Assembly: GCA_001600495.1 (NCBI GenBank) | Contig: BCKE01000010.1 | Coordinates: 1-64,000 of the forward strand | Direction of reading: 5' to 3' | Source: Pilasporangium apinafurcum | Lineage: Eukaryota; Oomycota; Peronosporomycetes; Pythiales; Pythiaceae | DNA length: 64,000 bases | Shown here: positions 53,501-63,927 of the stretch, piece by piece | Layout of the letters: each line of letters begins with the position of its first letter | Position numbering within the stretch: position 1 is the stretch's first letter | The notes under the pieces: model-generated | Told to the model about the DNA's origin: nothing | The model's input: only the letters and a program-made list of their open reading frames with translations | The model's database searches: none | Translations under genes and position numbers: made by a program

Positions 53501-55115
53501 AACACTCAATCTGAAGACATCGTATGTACTTGCCCATCCACTTACGCTTCGGGTTGTAGAAAAGTTGCCGGTTGCGACACTCTCAATATGGGAGTATGGG
53601 TCTGTAGTTCTTTCAAATGGTACGAAGCCACAAAAGCTCCCTGACAGAAATTTAAGGATTTCGATGTTTTCAAGCGAAGTTAAACAATGCGAACTCCGAG
53701 TGCGTAATACTGGATCCATGGCGATAACCAAATGTCGTCTTGCGGTATCAATTTGCAAACGTCAAATAGTGCAAAAGACGTTGGTAATTTTCAACAACTT
53801 GAAATGCATTGACGGAGCATCATTAAGTGTTGCTGATACTATCAGTCAAATCGAAACTGGGAGTGTCATTTTGCGATGTAGAATGGACCGAGATCTTTTC
53901 TTATCAAAGCTTCCGATTGCAAACGATGATTCAGTGGTGATTCCTTTTGAAATATTGCTCCGGGGACGGAAAGCCATTTCGAACTCTGAGGATTTGTCGC
54001 CATTGGAGGAAGATGAGCAACTACAATGGACGTTCGTGTATTCTGACGAGTCGGATGATGGCGTACATTCAAAAGCTGCTGCGGACATTTTTTATCGCGA
54101 AAGCAAGCTGGCTCTAAAGCTTGACTCTCTTCCATCATTGTCAGTATGTTTTGCTTCGATACTACCATGCTGTCCAGATCGCAGTCGATCGCTTTTTGTT
54201 ATCAAACAAGGTGACGATCCATTCCATAGCATAAATCCAATGATGGATCATTCTCACTGTCTTTTGGTAGTAGAAGTTGTAAATCCGACAGAAACTGTCT
54301 TTCGTTTCCGAATACGGTATGCTAATTCTGCAGATACAGACAATGAAATGTCATGTGGTATTGAGATTGGGCGGAAATGCTCTCGACGATTGGCGATTGA
54401 GATTCCACGATTATCGTATTCAAATTCACATTACGACCGTAAGCTTTCCGATTTGCTAAACGAGCTTGTCAAATTGGAATGGGGAACGTTCTTTGGCGCG
54501 AGTGGGAACTTGTTATTTGAAGAGCGGATGTGGTATGAACACAACGAGATGACAATGAAACAAGAACTCTTCTTGCCCATGGTATCATTTGAAGTTTCTC
54601 TGTCTTTGGATCACTCTTCGCCGCAACCAATCACAACACGCACCGACATAGCGCTAGGAAGTGCGAGACTTCCATATCCATTTCAGTTTTTCCGCGCTGA
54701 TCATCTCTGTGCACAACAGAAAACTGTGAACGTCAACACACTTGAATTTATTTCGTTCACATTTCATGTTCATAAGCACATCATTGACGAATCAAAGCAG
54801 CAGCAGCATCAGATATTCCAAGTCGATAGTGAGATCATGATAACCCAGGACGGCCAAGAAGTCAATGAGATAATTGATGACCAGGTTATCATTGCCGGGG
54901 TAATTGAAAACCGGGTCCAATGGGATAACGAAGACCGCACGAAAAAATGTATCGAGATCCAATGCCTTTTTTTGACAGAAGGAATCTATTACGTGACAAT
55001 GCGCGGGCGCGTTGTTAATTGTTCTACAGAACAAAGCCATTCGATGATTTGGTGTAGCCAGCCACTATATGTCCATGCAAAGGCGAGCGAGACAATGAAT
55101 TTGTCAAATATTTAA
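50505..55115 (+). CDS. TRAPP II complex subunit TRAPPC9 (Trs120)
   Basis: 1536 aa, one exon, start at ATG 50505. The subunit belongs to TRAPPII, the exchange factor complex for Rab1/Rab11-type GTPases at the Golgi. The N-terminal domain (LVYLVPVGAIPTELYVSYVQ) resembles the Trs120 longin-like start. A TPR-like region follows (KRQIARQRKLFGDYSVMAHC and MLWLAAALEGYAFCLY). After a Ser-rich linker the C-terminal half holds ASPM/IgD-like beta repeats (SIEIEMVISNPLGVSIEVQQ). Length compares with 1150-1290 aa in yeast/human; the extra comes from low-complexity inserts. Confidence 0.85.
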   Translation: MNGLIAPTPPPAQVTRWTRNAEFLVYLVPVGAIPTELYVSYVQLLQACRELPIRSLTRPGGYAAELSPFRSFSWDSPGAIRFRFVSTTEPIDNCDGEDVHACNRPIGVIGICHCPSTPSLKDAYTQFVQSIQHFPGMLVQQCFAFEHRFDVDSVEECASLSNLVMFPVHHELDEGESTVSLHLRVVLDTIAVRILMSLESTIRAAIRQQAQVSNTSSLPFQSHSDAGELHMSSFLLDTNVEPTQSQFVHLNSMPLLSRDSTQSMSPLHPASSAAFSSPSPLASSDSRQRKRQIARQRKLFGDYSVMAHCLPDALEHYMTAIELLKEEERKSGAAGDMLWLAAALEGYAFCLYLESHDKFVVEIVEKTSEAISLYARAGVSDLECLLIENVGWYYVTVILHLAQPKFKGGKDKAEESIWIKRLLWDALDRALALFPDLQLQRQIEFMIQASRMLESIGHRKRMAFFLHEAATLLISRNSRTNVDASATTSPLSSSTQPYHDLRAALTLQRLAADRLGILTDNDAHSNNKKWEVTSLYRSKKVPKGKPLAPSSSVSADAWMIIRFHVLRQLLTIAKMLGSPLLIGKFCIQLLELLVWSDSIPSSSLIARKSPTALKKFPPMANTFVPIDQIQQAFSFQRTEAATSERAGLYGKSSVYFTPPSSLETKAKRYFSIAGSPSSTLSSAAASLSSTIANTPRILATPRQQISAAVNAISTKASPAFSSLSHVHHSSHFSGHGISSSNGGYGGIPNGGDVDTGSSNTSADNRDSQSLEKYSDGGIEIDRSAGGGDWRGSMIDVTPVWNLRSKEELVKMEQSLLHMIETKCSPLHPIQQTKLRTFLHVDKLRAISKHERPFLSKTKALELYGNSGVDEDTHRQKQSDFFYSPFENQQRRSRTSDNKYDDDEISNYEKGYPVYESIEIEMVISNPLGVSIEVQQASAWVTVADEKVLSNITDSSSCSAAVECYPTSLILAPYENQRIVALSVRPMRTGTYHVRGCFIRTLNLKTSYVLAHPLTLRVVEKLPVATLSIWEYGSVVLSNGTKPQKLPDRNLRISMFSSEVKQCELRVRNTGSMAITKCRLAVSICKRQIVQKTLVIFNNLKCIDGASLSVADTISQIETGSVILRCRMDRDLFLSKLPIANDDSVVIPFEILLRGRKAISNSEDLSPLEEDEQLQWTFVYSDESDDGVHSKAAADIFYRESKLALKLDSLPSLSVCFASILPCCPDRSRSLFVIKQGDDPFHSINPMMDHSHCLLVVEVVNPTETVFRFRIRYANSADTDNEMSCGIEIGRKCSRRLAIEIPRLSYSNSHYDRKLSDLLNELVKLEWGTFFGASGNLLFEERMWYEHNEMTMKQELFLPMVSFEVSLSLDHSSPQPITTRTDIALGSARLPYPFQFFRADHLCAQQKTVNVNTLEFISFTFHVHKHIIDESKQQQHQIFQVDSEIMITQDGQEVNEIIDDQVIIAGVIENRVQWDNEDRTKKCIEIQCLFLTEGIYYVTMRGRVVNCSTEQSHSMIWCSQPLYVHAKASETMNLSNI

Positions 55116-55225
55116 TAGCTTCGGCTTTCTTCTGCTATTACGAAACCTTGTGTCCTCAAGATATCCCCTCCTTCATCATTTTGTGTGAGATGTACATAGA
55201 ATGTAAGAGTACGTAGTTCAGTCGA

Positions 55226-56209
55226 TCACTGAGGAGGAAATTCAATATACTCAAAGGTTCTCCACTTGTACCAAACCCAGTCTCCATGTGGTACGTGATG
55301 TGTCACAAGCCATTTCTCCACGTCATGGTGTCCTCTCAATGTAGCAGCTTGCCTTGCCCAAGTGCAGCCTTCGTCTCGGTGTCTGTGAAGCCATTGTAGC
55401 ACAGCAAGATGGCCATTTAATGCTGCTAAATCCATCGCATCGGGGGTACACCCTTCATGACGATTGTAATGAAGCCACTGGACCACCTCGAGATGACCAT
55501 TCATCGCTGCGCCATCCATAGCCCACGTATCACAACCCTCGTTTCGAAATTGGTGTAACCATTGGACGATATGAAGGTGACCATTACGCGCTGCACCGTC
55601 CATCGCGTTTGTTGTACAACGCAACGGTGTATGGTAGTGTAACCAATGGAGGACGTGCAGATGGCCATTTGTCGCTGCTCCATCCATCGCGAAGGTAGTA
55701 CCATGACAATCTGGATATGGATAAGTATATGTCCACATTGTCGCTTTCAAGCAGGCTATCTTTGCTGCTCTCATTAGAGCATCAATCGAGCATTTATAGC
55801 CAATATCGCCCGCATGTCTTCCGCACCTACGAGCAATTTGATTCATATAAATCCATTGAACAAGCTCCAGATGACCAGCAAACGCGGCAGCTTCTAAAAC
55901 ACCATCCAGATCATGCTCGGGAAACGCATCGCACAGACATTGAAGCGCATTCAGTGCACCGTTTGCAGAAGCTGTTATCATCGTTGTTCGTAACTCCTTC
56001 TGGAAGTAATGCGTCGTCCAAATGCATCTTGATTGTGCGATAAGACGCCTTAGAAGATACGCAAAATCATTTCTAGCCGCAGTCTGTAGATCCCATTGTG
56101 CAGAGTAATCGAGGAAGTCGTGGATCGCCTGAATAACGTGTGGCAGCGCGTCAATGTTGGGTCGTTCCCTGGAGATGACCACCTCCACGCTTATGAGAAC
56201 ATTCGTCAT
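55226..56209 (-). CDS. ankyrin-type repeat protein (WLH repeats)
   Basis: About 327 aa from ATG 56209; the open frame extends to 56260 but there starts with GTG after a stop. Residues 100-327 are tandem 28-residue repeats of the form AMDGAARNGHLHIVQWLHQF and AALNGHLAVLQWLHRHRDEG, with conserved GHL and QWLH. This is the divergent ankyrin repeat common in oomycetes and giant viruses. Ankyrin repeats bind proteins; the target is unknown. It may belong to a large family of near-identical paralogues. Confidence 0.8.
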   Translation of the reverse strand: MTNVLISVEVVISRERPNIDALPHVIQAIHDFLDYSAQWDLQTAARNDFAYLLRRLIAQSRCIWTTHYFQKELRTTMITASANGALNALQCLCDAFPEHDLDGVLEAAAFAGHLELVQWIYMNQIARRCGRHAGDIGYKCSIDALMRAAKIACLKATMWTYTYPYPDCHGTTFAMDGAATNGHLHVLHWLHYHTPLRCTTNAMDGAARNGHLHIVQWLHQFRNEGCDTWAMDGAAMNGHLEVVQWLHYNRHEGCTPDAMDLAALNGHLAVLQWLHRHRDEGCTWARQAATLRGHHDVEKWLVTHHVPHGDWVWYKWRTFEYIEFPPQ

Positions 56210-56377
56210 TTTCTCCTCAACAGATCGCAAACTCTCACTCGCACTTGACTCTCTTTTCACTGGCTACAGCGGATACGCCTCCACAGAAGATTTAGAAGAA
56301 AAAAATGCGCGCGCGCAGACGTGACGCTTTGCAGCAAGTTGAAGTCTTGACCATCATTCTTGATATCAGACAGGATC

Positions 56378-56415
56378 ATTCTAACCTTTATTCCCCCATT
56401 TCTCCCATCGGTAGG
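56378..56415 (-). repeat. solitary TTAACC-type transposon end
   Basis: TTCTAACCTTTATTCCCCCA matches the 3'-type end of F1 and F3 in inverted sense (AACCTTTATTCCCC). It lies 120 bp upstream of the IS607-type fragment and reads as the end of a minus-strand element. No partner end is seen, so the element was lost or truncated. Confidence 0.5.
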
Positions 56416-56501
56416 ATATAAACTTGTTTTCAATTCTCCGCGATGAGATCTTTTCTCCACTATCCTTCTTTTCAAGAAAGGATGCAAGTCGATGACAATA
56501 C

Positions 56502-56738
56502 ATGACCGAGGAGATCGACATTGGTTCCAGTCTCAATGACAGCAAGTCAGGACTGTCCAGATTGATAGAAATGGCACATAAAAAGCAGATCTCGAGGATT
56601 GTGGTTACCGTCCAAGACCGATTTGAGTACGAACTCCTCGCACAAATGTGTAAAGAGCATAGCATCCAAATCGTGATTCACGCTGACCAACAACTTCATC
56701 AAGACAAGAATGAAGACATGAAACCAAGAGAACGCTAA
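56502..56738 (+). pseudogene. IS607-type serine recombinase (TnpA) fragment
   Basis: 78 codons: EIDIGSSLNDSKSGLSRLIE, then KQISRIVVTVQDRFEYELLA and MCKEHSIQIVIHADQQ. This is the middle of a small serine recombinase of the IS607 TnpA type (DIGSGLN..KRKGLxxLL..VVxxxDRLxR). The N-terminal region that carries the nucleophilic Ser (YxRVSxxxQ) is missing; the frame starts at ATG just before EIDIGSS. It precedes a TnpB/Fanzor-like sequence in the same orientation, the usual IS607 order. Confidence 0.78.
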
Positions 56739-56754
56739 GAAGACCTCTGGTCAA

Positions 56755-57780
56755 GTGTTAATCTTTACTGACAGAGATGTCAACGCTGCTAAAAACATCT
56801 TTTTCAAGAATGAACACTTTCAGCAGCGTCCCGTGAAAGACGACAATATGACGGTACCTCCTGACAATTACGTTCCCGATACTGTCGTTGGGATCGACCC
56901 TGATACGCGATTGCTCTGCACTGCCATTCGTGTGCAAGAAGTTGATGTGGAAGAGAAGAAAGCGAAATGCAACGGAAGGATACCCAAGCAAAGCCAAGCG
57001 AAGGAGTCGAAGCAGAAACGGTGAAAGAAGCGGAAGGAGAAAAGGAAGAGGAGACACAAGCACGGTGTTCGACATAAGCGAGCCAGTAACCAGCAGTACA
57101 ACATTCAACAAATATCTACGCGAGAGTACAGGTGTCTCATCGGAATGAACAAGTATACGTTCTGGTATGAGAACTTGAAGAAGAGGGAGCATGAGTACGC
57201 CAGAATCATCCGGGAGATGCCTTCGTTCAAGACAGCGTCGTATGAGCAGTATATGACAAACATCAAGTATGTGTGGAGACATTTCGACTTCTTGGTGAGC
57301 TTTTGTGCATCGCGTCCATTTTACAAATGGGGTTTCCTTCAGTCCAGATTTAGTCGAAAGATGTTGGCACATCTGGCAAAGCGGTTGGTACCTACACCAA
57401 GTCCTCATATTTGCATTGGTCTCGGTGACTGGAGTCAATAGGACTTTGTCAAGGGTCACGCTCATGGACCCGTGAAGCGGTTCATATATGAGCTAGCAAA
57501 GCGCGCGACCGTGCTGCAGATCGACGAGTACTACATGAGTCAGTGATGCTCCGAGTGCTACCAGCAGCTTGAGGAGACGCCATTTCCGGCGAAAAAGGCT
57601 GATGGAAGCGCAAGCATCAAGTTTTCCCACCAGGTTCTTCGCTGTAACAACAGCGAGTGCAGAATCACGTGGGAACAAGATATGAATATGTCGAAAAACA
57701 TCCTTATACTCGCTATATGTCTCCTACATGGACTTCCAAGACCGCCAGAGTTACAACGAGGAAGAAAGAATGTAGGAAGA
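56755..57780 (+). pseudogene. Fanzor (TnpB-like RNA-guided nuclease) pseudogene F4
   Basis: The frame begins with a RuvC-III-like tail (TDRDVNAAKNIFFKN, about 56770) and only then shows a RuvC-I motif (VVGIDPDTRLLCTAIRV, about 56885), so two pieces are out of the usual order. Following are MNKYTFWYENLKKREHEYAR with MPSFKTASYEQY, the RuvC-II LQIDEYYMSQ (Glu), the zinc ribbon CSECYQQL and CNNSECRITWEQDMNMSKNI (RuvC-III Asp). Frameshift near 57030 and stops near 57145, 57440 and 57545 make it inactive. F4 shows the Fanzor motif order but is only distantly similar to F1-F3; it may be a chimera of two copies. Confidence 0.75.
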
Positions 57781-58008
57781 GAATAGAGTGTAGTGAAAGT
57801 ATCCGTGGACAGCGGGGGAGTCAACCGACTTTTCAAACGTGTCGACACGGTTAGGCCGTATTCTGGTAATCGCCAGTAATGATTCAGTTTGAGAAAAAAA
57901 GCGACTTGGACGGGCGAATTTAAAAAAAACAACTGCATCGCTATTTTTGCAGGAACTGATGGACTGACGGGCGTGATGAGTCAGTGACGCTGGTACACTG
58001 TTGATAAT

Positions 58009-59496
58009 ATGGCGAGCGAGTTTTTCCAGGTTCGGAAGCTGCTATGGGATGAGCTGCTACAGCATAGCAAACCGTCTGAACTTGACGAGCTGCAGACAGC
58101 TATTGGTAGCACAGTCATCGCTGAAAATGAGGTAATGTACTATACATACCAGCGCTTCGCACATCGATATACTCACAATCCATGTATTTGATGTGTGTCC
58201 ATGCAGGCACTGAAGAAGGAACTTGCTGTCCTCGTAGAGATCTTGTCAGAGTTTCAACAGCAAAACGATCAGATTCGCGTAGGTTCTGCTTTCATCATAT
58301 CGCCGTGATCCGGACCACCTTCTCTTATTCTTGATTCAAACACAATCTTTTAGGATGCTCTGATCAAGCGCCAGCGTGTTCCAGAACCCCCTGGAAGACC
58401 TCTTTTGCTAGAAAAACTCAAGCTCTTAGCAAGGGACCTCCAATCAGAAGCGAAAAGTTTTCTTATTCAGTCAAGAAAAGAGGAAGAAATCTTTGAGTAT
58501 GTTCTAACCGCAACAGGACCATCCAATTCGTTCGATAGCGAGTGCTGTTCGACCCCAAGGATGCCGAACGTCAAAGTGTTACCTGTGCAAGCAGGTCATG
58601 ATACAGTGATTCCCCTGCGACCAGGCACTAGTAATGGTGTACGACCTATCACGGCGGGATCGCAACGACCAGTCTCGCGAGGTTCCACAATTTCAATTTC
58701 TTCCACCCCAGCATTGCTAGAATCCCTCGAGGTCAGTATGTTAGATGGTGTTTTCTTTAACCGAGTCTGACCATTTGGCATCGATAGGTACAGTCTCGTT
58801 TGAATATCGAAGAGATTGATTCTATCAAAGAAGATCTCCAAGTAGCATTGCAAGAAGAACGCCTCCTGCTTCTCGAAGATATAGAGTTTGTCCAGGTGAG
58901 CACTTAATTTCTATTTCTGCTATACTCGTGCAGATTAGTTCATGCTTTCAACTGACTTTATATATCATCAAGAGCTGTCTTGAGATGGAAAAAGATCTAA
59001 TTGATGATGATCGAAGAAAGGTATCATCGTTAAAATCTCCGCCTTCCCTGAATGATCTACATGAATTCCACAAAAAACTGGAGAGAACACTCAGAGATCA
59101 GGTACTTGTTCATCCTATTCATTGTTAGTGGCAACGAGAGTTACACTAACTATCATATGACGCAGCACGAAAAAGAACAAGTGGAGATTATTTTCAGTAA
59201 AACTAGCGACTCTTATTCAGCACGACGAAAGAGTTCAGGGTGAGTTTAGTTCCTCTATTGTGATATTATTTTATGATTGGCCTAAGTTTGATTGTTTTCT
59301 ACCTCTTTATTGCAGACTTTCTCTAGTACGTTGTAATTTACTTCCAGGAGAGGAGCATGACCCGTTGAGCCAGCCATCTCTGCCTTCGTTACATTTACCT
59401 TCATCATCGTGTCTATCGCGATCGGGATCTGCAACAAAAGTCCTGAAGATTCGTCACGTTGTTCAGGAAATTAGAGATGAGCCTTTCTTCTCGTGA
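58009..59496 (+). CDS. coiled-coil protein, possibly CCDC24-like, 354 aa
   Basis: Seven exons: 58009-58131, 58207-58278, 58354-58731, 58788-58895, 58973-59101, 59166-59239 and 59316-59496. The protein starts MASEFFQVRKLLWDELLQHS. A helix (LKKELAVLVEILSEFQQQND), a Ser/Pro/Arg-rich segment (RPVSRGSTISISSTPALLES) and a second coiled coil (NIEEIDSIKEDLQVALQEER, then LLLEDIEFVQSCLEME) follow. The LEDIEFxQxCLE turn and the SRGSSxS linker resemble CCDC24, a poorly characterised protein of ciliated organisms. All introns are 51-85 bp and in frame. Naming is tentative. Confidence 0.55.
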
Positions 59497-59548
59497 ATAT
59501 GTCTAGAAAACTAATTTAAACCAAAGTTGATTATTGATTTGCTTGATA

Positions 59549-62500
59549 TTAATCTTCTCCTGTGGAGTGCAGCGCAATTTCAGTGAATGCGACATTAGTC
59601 GAGGACTCTCGGGAGCCTGCACCTTGTCGAAAAGCGCTTACGGACGAAAGAGCGGAGGAATTTTTGTTGAACACCTTGTCAATCACTTTATCAGGATGAT
59701 TTCTGCCATATTCAAGTGTCTTCTTCATAACGATAGGAATTTCATCTCCACTCGTTTGGATTTCGCTCATCAGTTGATAGCTCAGTGCGACAAAGAATCT
59801 GTTGATTCCATTGAAAACACTGCTTTGTTTATTGCACTCTTTGTAAAGTCCACCGCTACGCAACGCAACGATGCACTGTAATGTGACGTTGATCAATGTA
59901 CAAGCCAGGGGAAAATGGCGAACAGGATGTTGCGATAGGCTATGGAATCGCCTAGCAAGTTCCAAATGGCTCTCTACCAAATGAAGCAGCTGGAATAATG
60001 AGAGAACGCCACATCCCCGCAAGTCCATTGATGGATCACTGCCTTGAAAGCCAATCTCTTCCCAATGACTCCCAATCAGTGGAACATCGCGCTTCGTTTT
60101 TGTCAGCTTCTTGTAGATGGTCTGCAAAACTCGAACGAAAACGTCGTTGTGGGGATCAAAGCCAGTCGCTGCAATGCAAAACACGCGGTCTCGCTCTTCG
60201 ATTGCACCAGGGAACAATAACCGTGGCCTGGAAAAACATGAGAAGCAGGTGATTGGAGCATTGCTGAAGTCTTCAGAAATAATCTTATCTCGTTGGATCA
60301 TGAACACATCAGCAGAAGCAAAGTAGCTGGCTGCATCCTGATATGAAATCGTGGATGGCGTAGTTCCTGCAGAATGCATTGCTGATCCAGGCTTGGTGGT
60401 ATCTATGGTGTTGTTAGGTGAACTTGGCACACCCTGCGATTCTGAAATAATTTGCGTATTGAGATCAAGTTCTTTCCACTCATCCTCAGGACAGAAACTA
60501 TCCCCATTTTCGTGAGTGACTGTATAATCAGTTAGCATTTCTCTCTTTTGACCGTGCAGGGGATGACAGCTGTCATCTTCATCTCCATATTCTTCATCTT
60601 CTTCACTGATGGCTTGATTCATAACAGAATCCTTACTCAGAATTCTTCCCATAACTGGCAACGGCTCAACTTGCAGCTGACTTGGTTCTGTGCTATTGTC
60701 GTGGTCATCCAGCAAGAGAACACTCTGATCACCCAGCCCCCGTTTATATATCCCATGGAGCTCTCGTAACGACATTGCATTGGAGCCATCCTCGCTGTCT
60801 TTTCCAACGTTGTTGTCATATATTTCTTCAGCACTGGCGTTGCTGCTCCATCTTCTCTCTTCACAAGTGGCTTGTTTCAACTCACTTAATAGTGCCTCCT
60901 CTTCTCTTACTCGTTGTGCTTCAAGCATCGCCAGTCTGGATTCATCAAAGTTTACTGTAATCATATCTTTCGAATCACCTTCAGGCTCAACATTGTTGAA
61001 TTCGTCTTCGATCGGCATGTCTTTAGCGTCATCAACTTCTGTGGGTGCTTTGACCGAAAAGGATACATCAGTCGCCATATCTAATTCATTCTCAAACTCC
61101 CGCTCATCTGGAAAAGAAGGGCCGATTGCTAACGCATAATTTTCGTTCGTGTCATCCTCGTGACTGGTTCCTGTGCGTTTCGTCTTCATATTCGTGTACG
61201 TAATGTCAAAAGCGTCAATGGTCGAGCTACGAATGTTTCCATCATTCATTTTTGATTGTAAAGAGATCAATTCAGAGTGAGAAGGAGAAACAATAGTAGA
61301 TGGGGGCATAACGACGTTTGCAACCCGGATTTCATCCCCAAACGAGAGGTCAATACCTTCCGCGGGATCTATCGACGCTAGTGTAGATGATTTTGTGTGC
61401 TCTGGTAGTAAATTCACCTCTTTTTGGGTAATTGAAGTATCCTCAATAGTAGATTCAAAATTTTCCCGCTTAGATTTTTCCAATTCAATGGACTGGACGA
61501 CAGCAGCATCAACTTCGAGTTCATCCTCCTCGTCATCACTCATGACTGCTTTGTCCAAGTTTAACGGTGGTGGAAGCGAAGACTGCTCTTCTTCATCTTC
61601 GGATTCATCAGAATCAGCATCATCGTCATCATCGTTAGTAGGATTCATTGTTCCTGTTGTTATCGGCAATGCTGCAGGTGCAGGAGGCGGAAAAATAGGC
61701 GCGGTGTTGTCATTTAGTTCAACGGATACCCACGTGTCTTGCTCAGTTTGGGAAGCATTGTGATCCTGTTTTTCATCGCTAACGTTTGCTGAATCGTGCT
61801 CAATTGAGGTATGCGCAAGCCGTTCCACCGATTCTATTGCTGCCTCCAATACTTCTTTCGTTTCATCTTCATGACTCTGTGACGGAATCATGTGACTTGG
61901 GAGAAGTACCGGCTCTTCAGAGGGATTTTCAGATGTACTCGTGTTTGCCACCGGCTCTGTTGCAACTGATCGAGAGTCTGTTTGATCTACTGTTGTATCT
62001 ATTGCTGTATTGCCAGTTTCTAATGCTCCAGTTTCCACTTCCAACACCATACCATCGTCGGCTTCAGCTTCAGTGCTTTTGAATGCATCATCAGCTGTTT
62101 CTTGCGATGTGCCAAATGTGATATCCTTCTCAATTGTTTCTCCAATCGATTCGGCAGTAGTGAAGTCATAGTTTTCGTTATCAATATTGGATTCTGAGTG
62201 CACATTTTCTTGAATTAAGGCATCATCCCTATTGCCAGTATCTTCTTTCGGATCATACTGCAACACATTTCGTTCATCTTCAAGTTCTGACAAGGCCGTA
62301 TTATTCTGATTGCTCACTATGTCGTTTTCTTTTTCCTCAGTTGTATCTACAAGACAAATGGAATCAGAAAGAACATTACATACCCATCAATTGTCTTCAT
62401 GATGTTCTCTACCGTGTGCATCGAAACTAGCCGTGCCTTCGCCATCCACTTCGTTAGATTCATCGATAGTGGTTGTGATACAGGCAGTATCATCTGGCGT

Positions 62501-63422
62501 GTCCGTAGCCTGCTCAGTTAAACTTTTATCTACTTCTATATAACGGCGCGATGACATACAGAGAGCGTATTTGTGTCATGATTGCATAGCATGAGCAACA
62601 CTTTTTCTCGAAGACAACTTACCATTTTCAAATGAGGTCATGATATTTTCCATATGCTCCGTGGTTGCCTCTTCTTGTTCACTATTTTCTTCGACTTCAC
62701 CGTCAGCTTCTGCAGTTATAACACAAAATGAATTGATTCATGCTTCAATGCATCAGCTGCATCCAAACAACGTGTTGCCGTACCAAATGAAAGGGTCACT
62801 GTGTCAAGTTGGTGAAAAATGTCATCAGGCGACACGTCGTGTTGGACTGCAAAAGAAAGCGAAATGCAGCTTAATATCTCGAGTGAATCCTAAGGAAAGA
62901 TAATCCAGACGATCTTACGTGCTTCTGCATCATTATATTCATCACCTCCGTCGAAAGTATCTGTTTAACAAACAACGATTACTGGAAACGCACTACACAG
63001 AAAAACAGATGTACAACCAAACCTTCGAACGCCGCGGCTTCGTCTTCATCAACTTCCTGAAGCAGATCTGCCAGAACATGACATTAAAAACAAATCTTAC
63101 AATACATCTAGTTTCTTAGTCTGTTATTCGCGACGCACCATTTAACACTGTCAGATCAGTGGATTGCCCCTCTGATTAAAAAAATCACACATGCAATCGC
63201 AACAAGTGGTTAAGTGGATGTCATAAGTATGAGATGAGTATGATACGATTGCTAGCTTACGTGTACTTGTTGGTTCTTCTGCCATTTTTGTAAGTCACTT
63301 GAAACGCTAACGCTGTGGTGGAATGACTTCTCTATCGCCGCAAACACTTCAATTGGCAACTGCCGCACCCTTTCATCGTCAGAAAGCAACGGGAACCGTT
63401 TCATTTCCACTAAGTACGACAT
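59549..63422 (-). CDS. ELMO-domain protein with long acidic N-terminus
   Basis: Seven exons in coding order: 63422-63261, 63056-63023, 62960-62919, 62846-62784, 62709-62623, 62535-62413 and 62346-59549, giving 1102 aa. The short first exons and residues up to about 780 are acidic and disordered. Residues 800-1010 hold the ELMO/CED-12 domain (WEEIGFQGSDPSMDLRGCGV, LSLFQLLHLVESHLELARRF, FPLACTLINVTLQCIVALR). ELMO domains act as GAPs or GEF partners for Arf/Rac GTPases. The start MSYLVEMKRFPLLSDDERVR is open with a spliced continuation; a shorter start with another acceptor is possible. Confidence 0.75.
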
Positions 63423-63477
63423 CGTTTCGGCATCAACTTGTTTAGAAGTTACGCACGCACACAAAGACGAGGAAAAA
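63423..63477. promoter_or_regulatory. 55-bp divergent start-codon gap (ELMO gene / IMP1)
   Basis: The two start codons face away from each other with only 55 bp between them. Transcription starts must overlap the coding or leader sequence of the neighbour. This is the tightest bidirectional promoter in the window. Confidence 0.5.
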
Positions 63478-63927
63478 ATGGTGGTACTGCGTGAAGTAGG
63501 TGTCGTATTGTCCTCCATCGCGCGGTTCGCTGGTGTCTCGTATTGTCTGGTACAAATCGCTGATGTAATCAAGTGCACGGGTCCGTCCATGCTGCCGACA
63601 CTCAATCGCGATGGCGACATCGTGCTGTTGGACAAAATTACTCCGCTCTTCCGGAAGTTGGAGCGAGGAGAGATGGTCATCGCACGCTCCGTTTCCAATC
63701 CAAGACATACCGTCTGTAAACGCATTATTGCACAGGTACGTCCATGGCGCTATTCCGAGGCAGAACTGATCCTGTTGTGACGGTGTAGGTACACGCATAT
63801 GGATGATGTTTTGCCTGACTATATTGTGGGTTTTACATCACATGTGCTATTGGTGATGGATCTGTAGGAAGGAGATACGGTATGCGTCCGTCCACGATAT
63901 TCCTCGTCTGAAGTTGAGTTTCACAAG
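63478..63927 (+). CDS. mitochondrial inner membrane peptidase subunit 1 (IMP1), 3' end outside window
   Basis: Exons 63478-63735 and 63868-63927; the next intron runs off the window. IMP1 is a signal-peptidase-like enzyme that cleaves sorting signals in the intermembrane space. After a membrane helix the catalytic Ser lies in KCTGPSMLPTL and the general-base Lys in TVCKRIIA, joined by DGDIVLLDKITPLFRKLERG. Exon 2 adds EGDTVCVRPRYSSSEVEFHK, which in IMP1 leads to a conserved GDN motif, expected just beyond the window. Length and the Ser/Lys pair support the call. Confidence 0.85.

Noticed and set aside
12470-57780. Bacterial contamination as the source of the TnpB/IS607-like sequences
   Set aside because: The copies lie among intron-bearing host genes, carry Fanzor-type rather than bacterial TnpB features, and have eukaryotic-type transposon ends.
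63261-63285. Shorter ELMO-gene start (MAEEPTST)
   Set aside because: It also splices in frame with another acceptor, but the 54-codon exon from 63422 with the acceptor at 63056 gives a longer protein-like N-terminus. It is kept only as an alternative.
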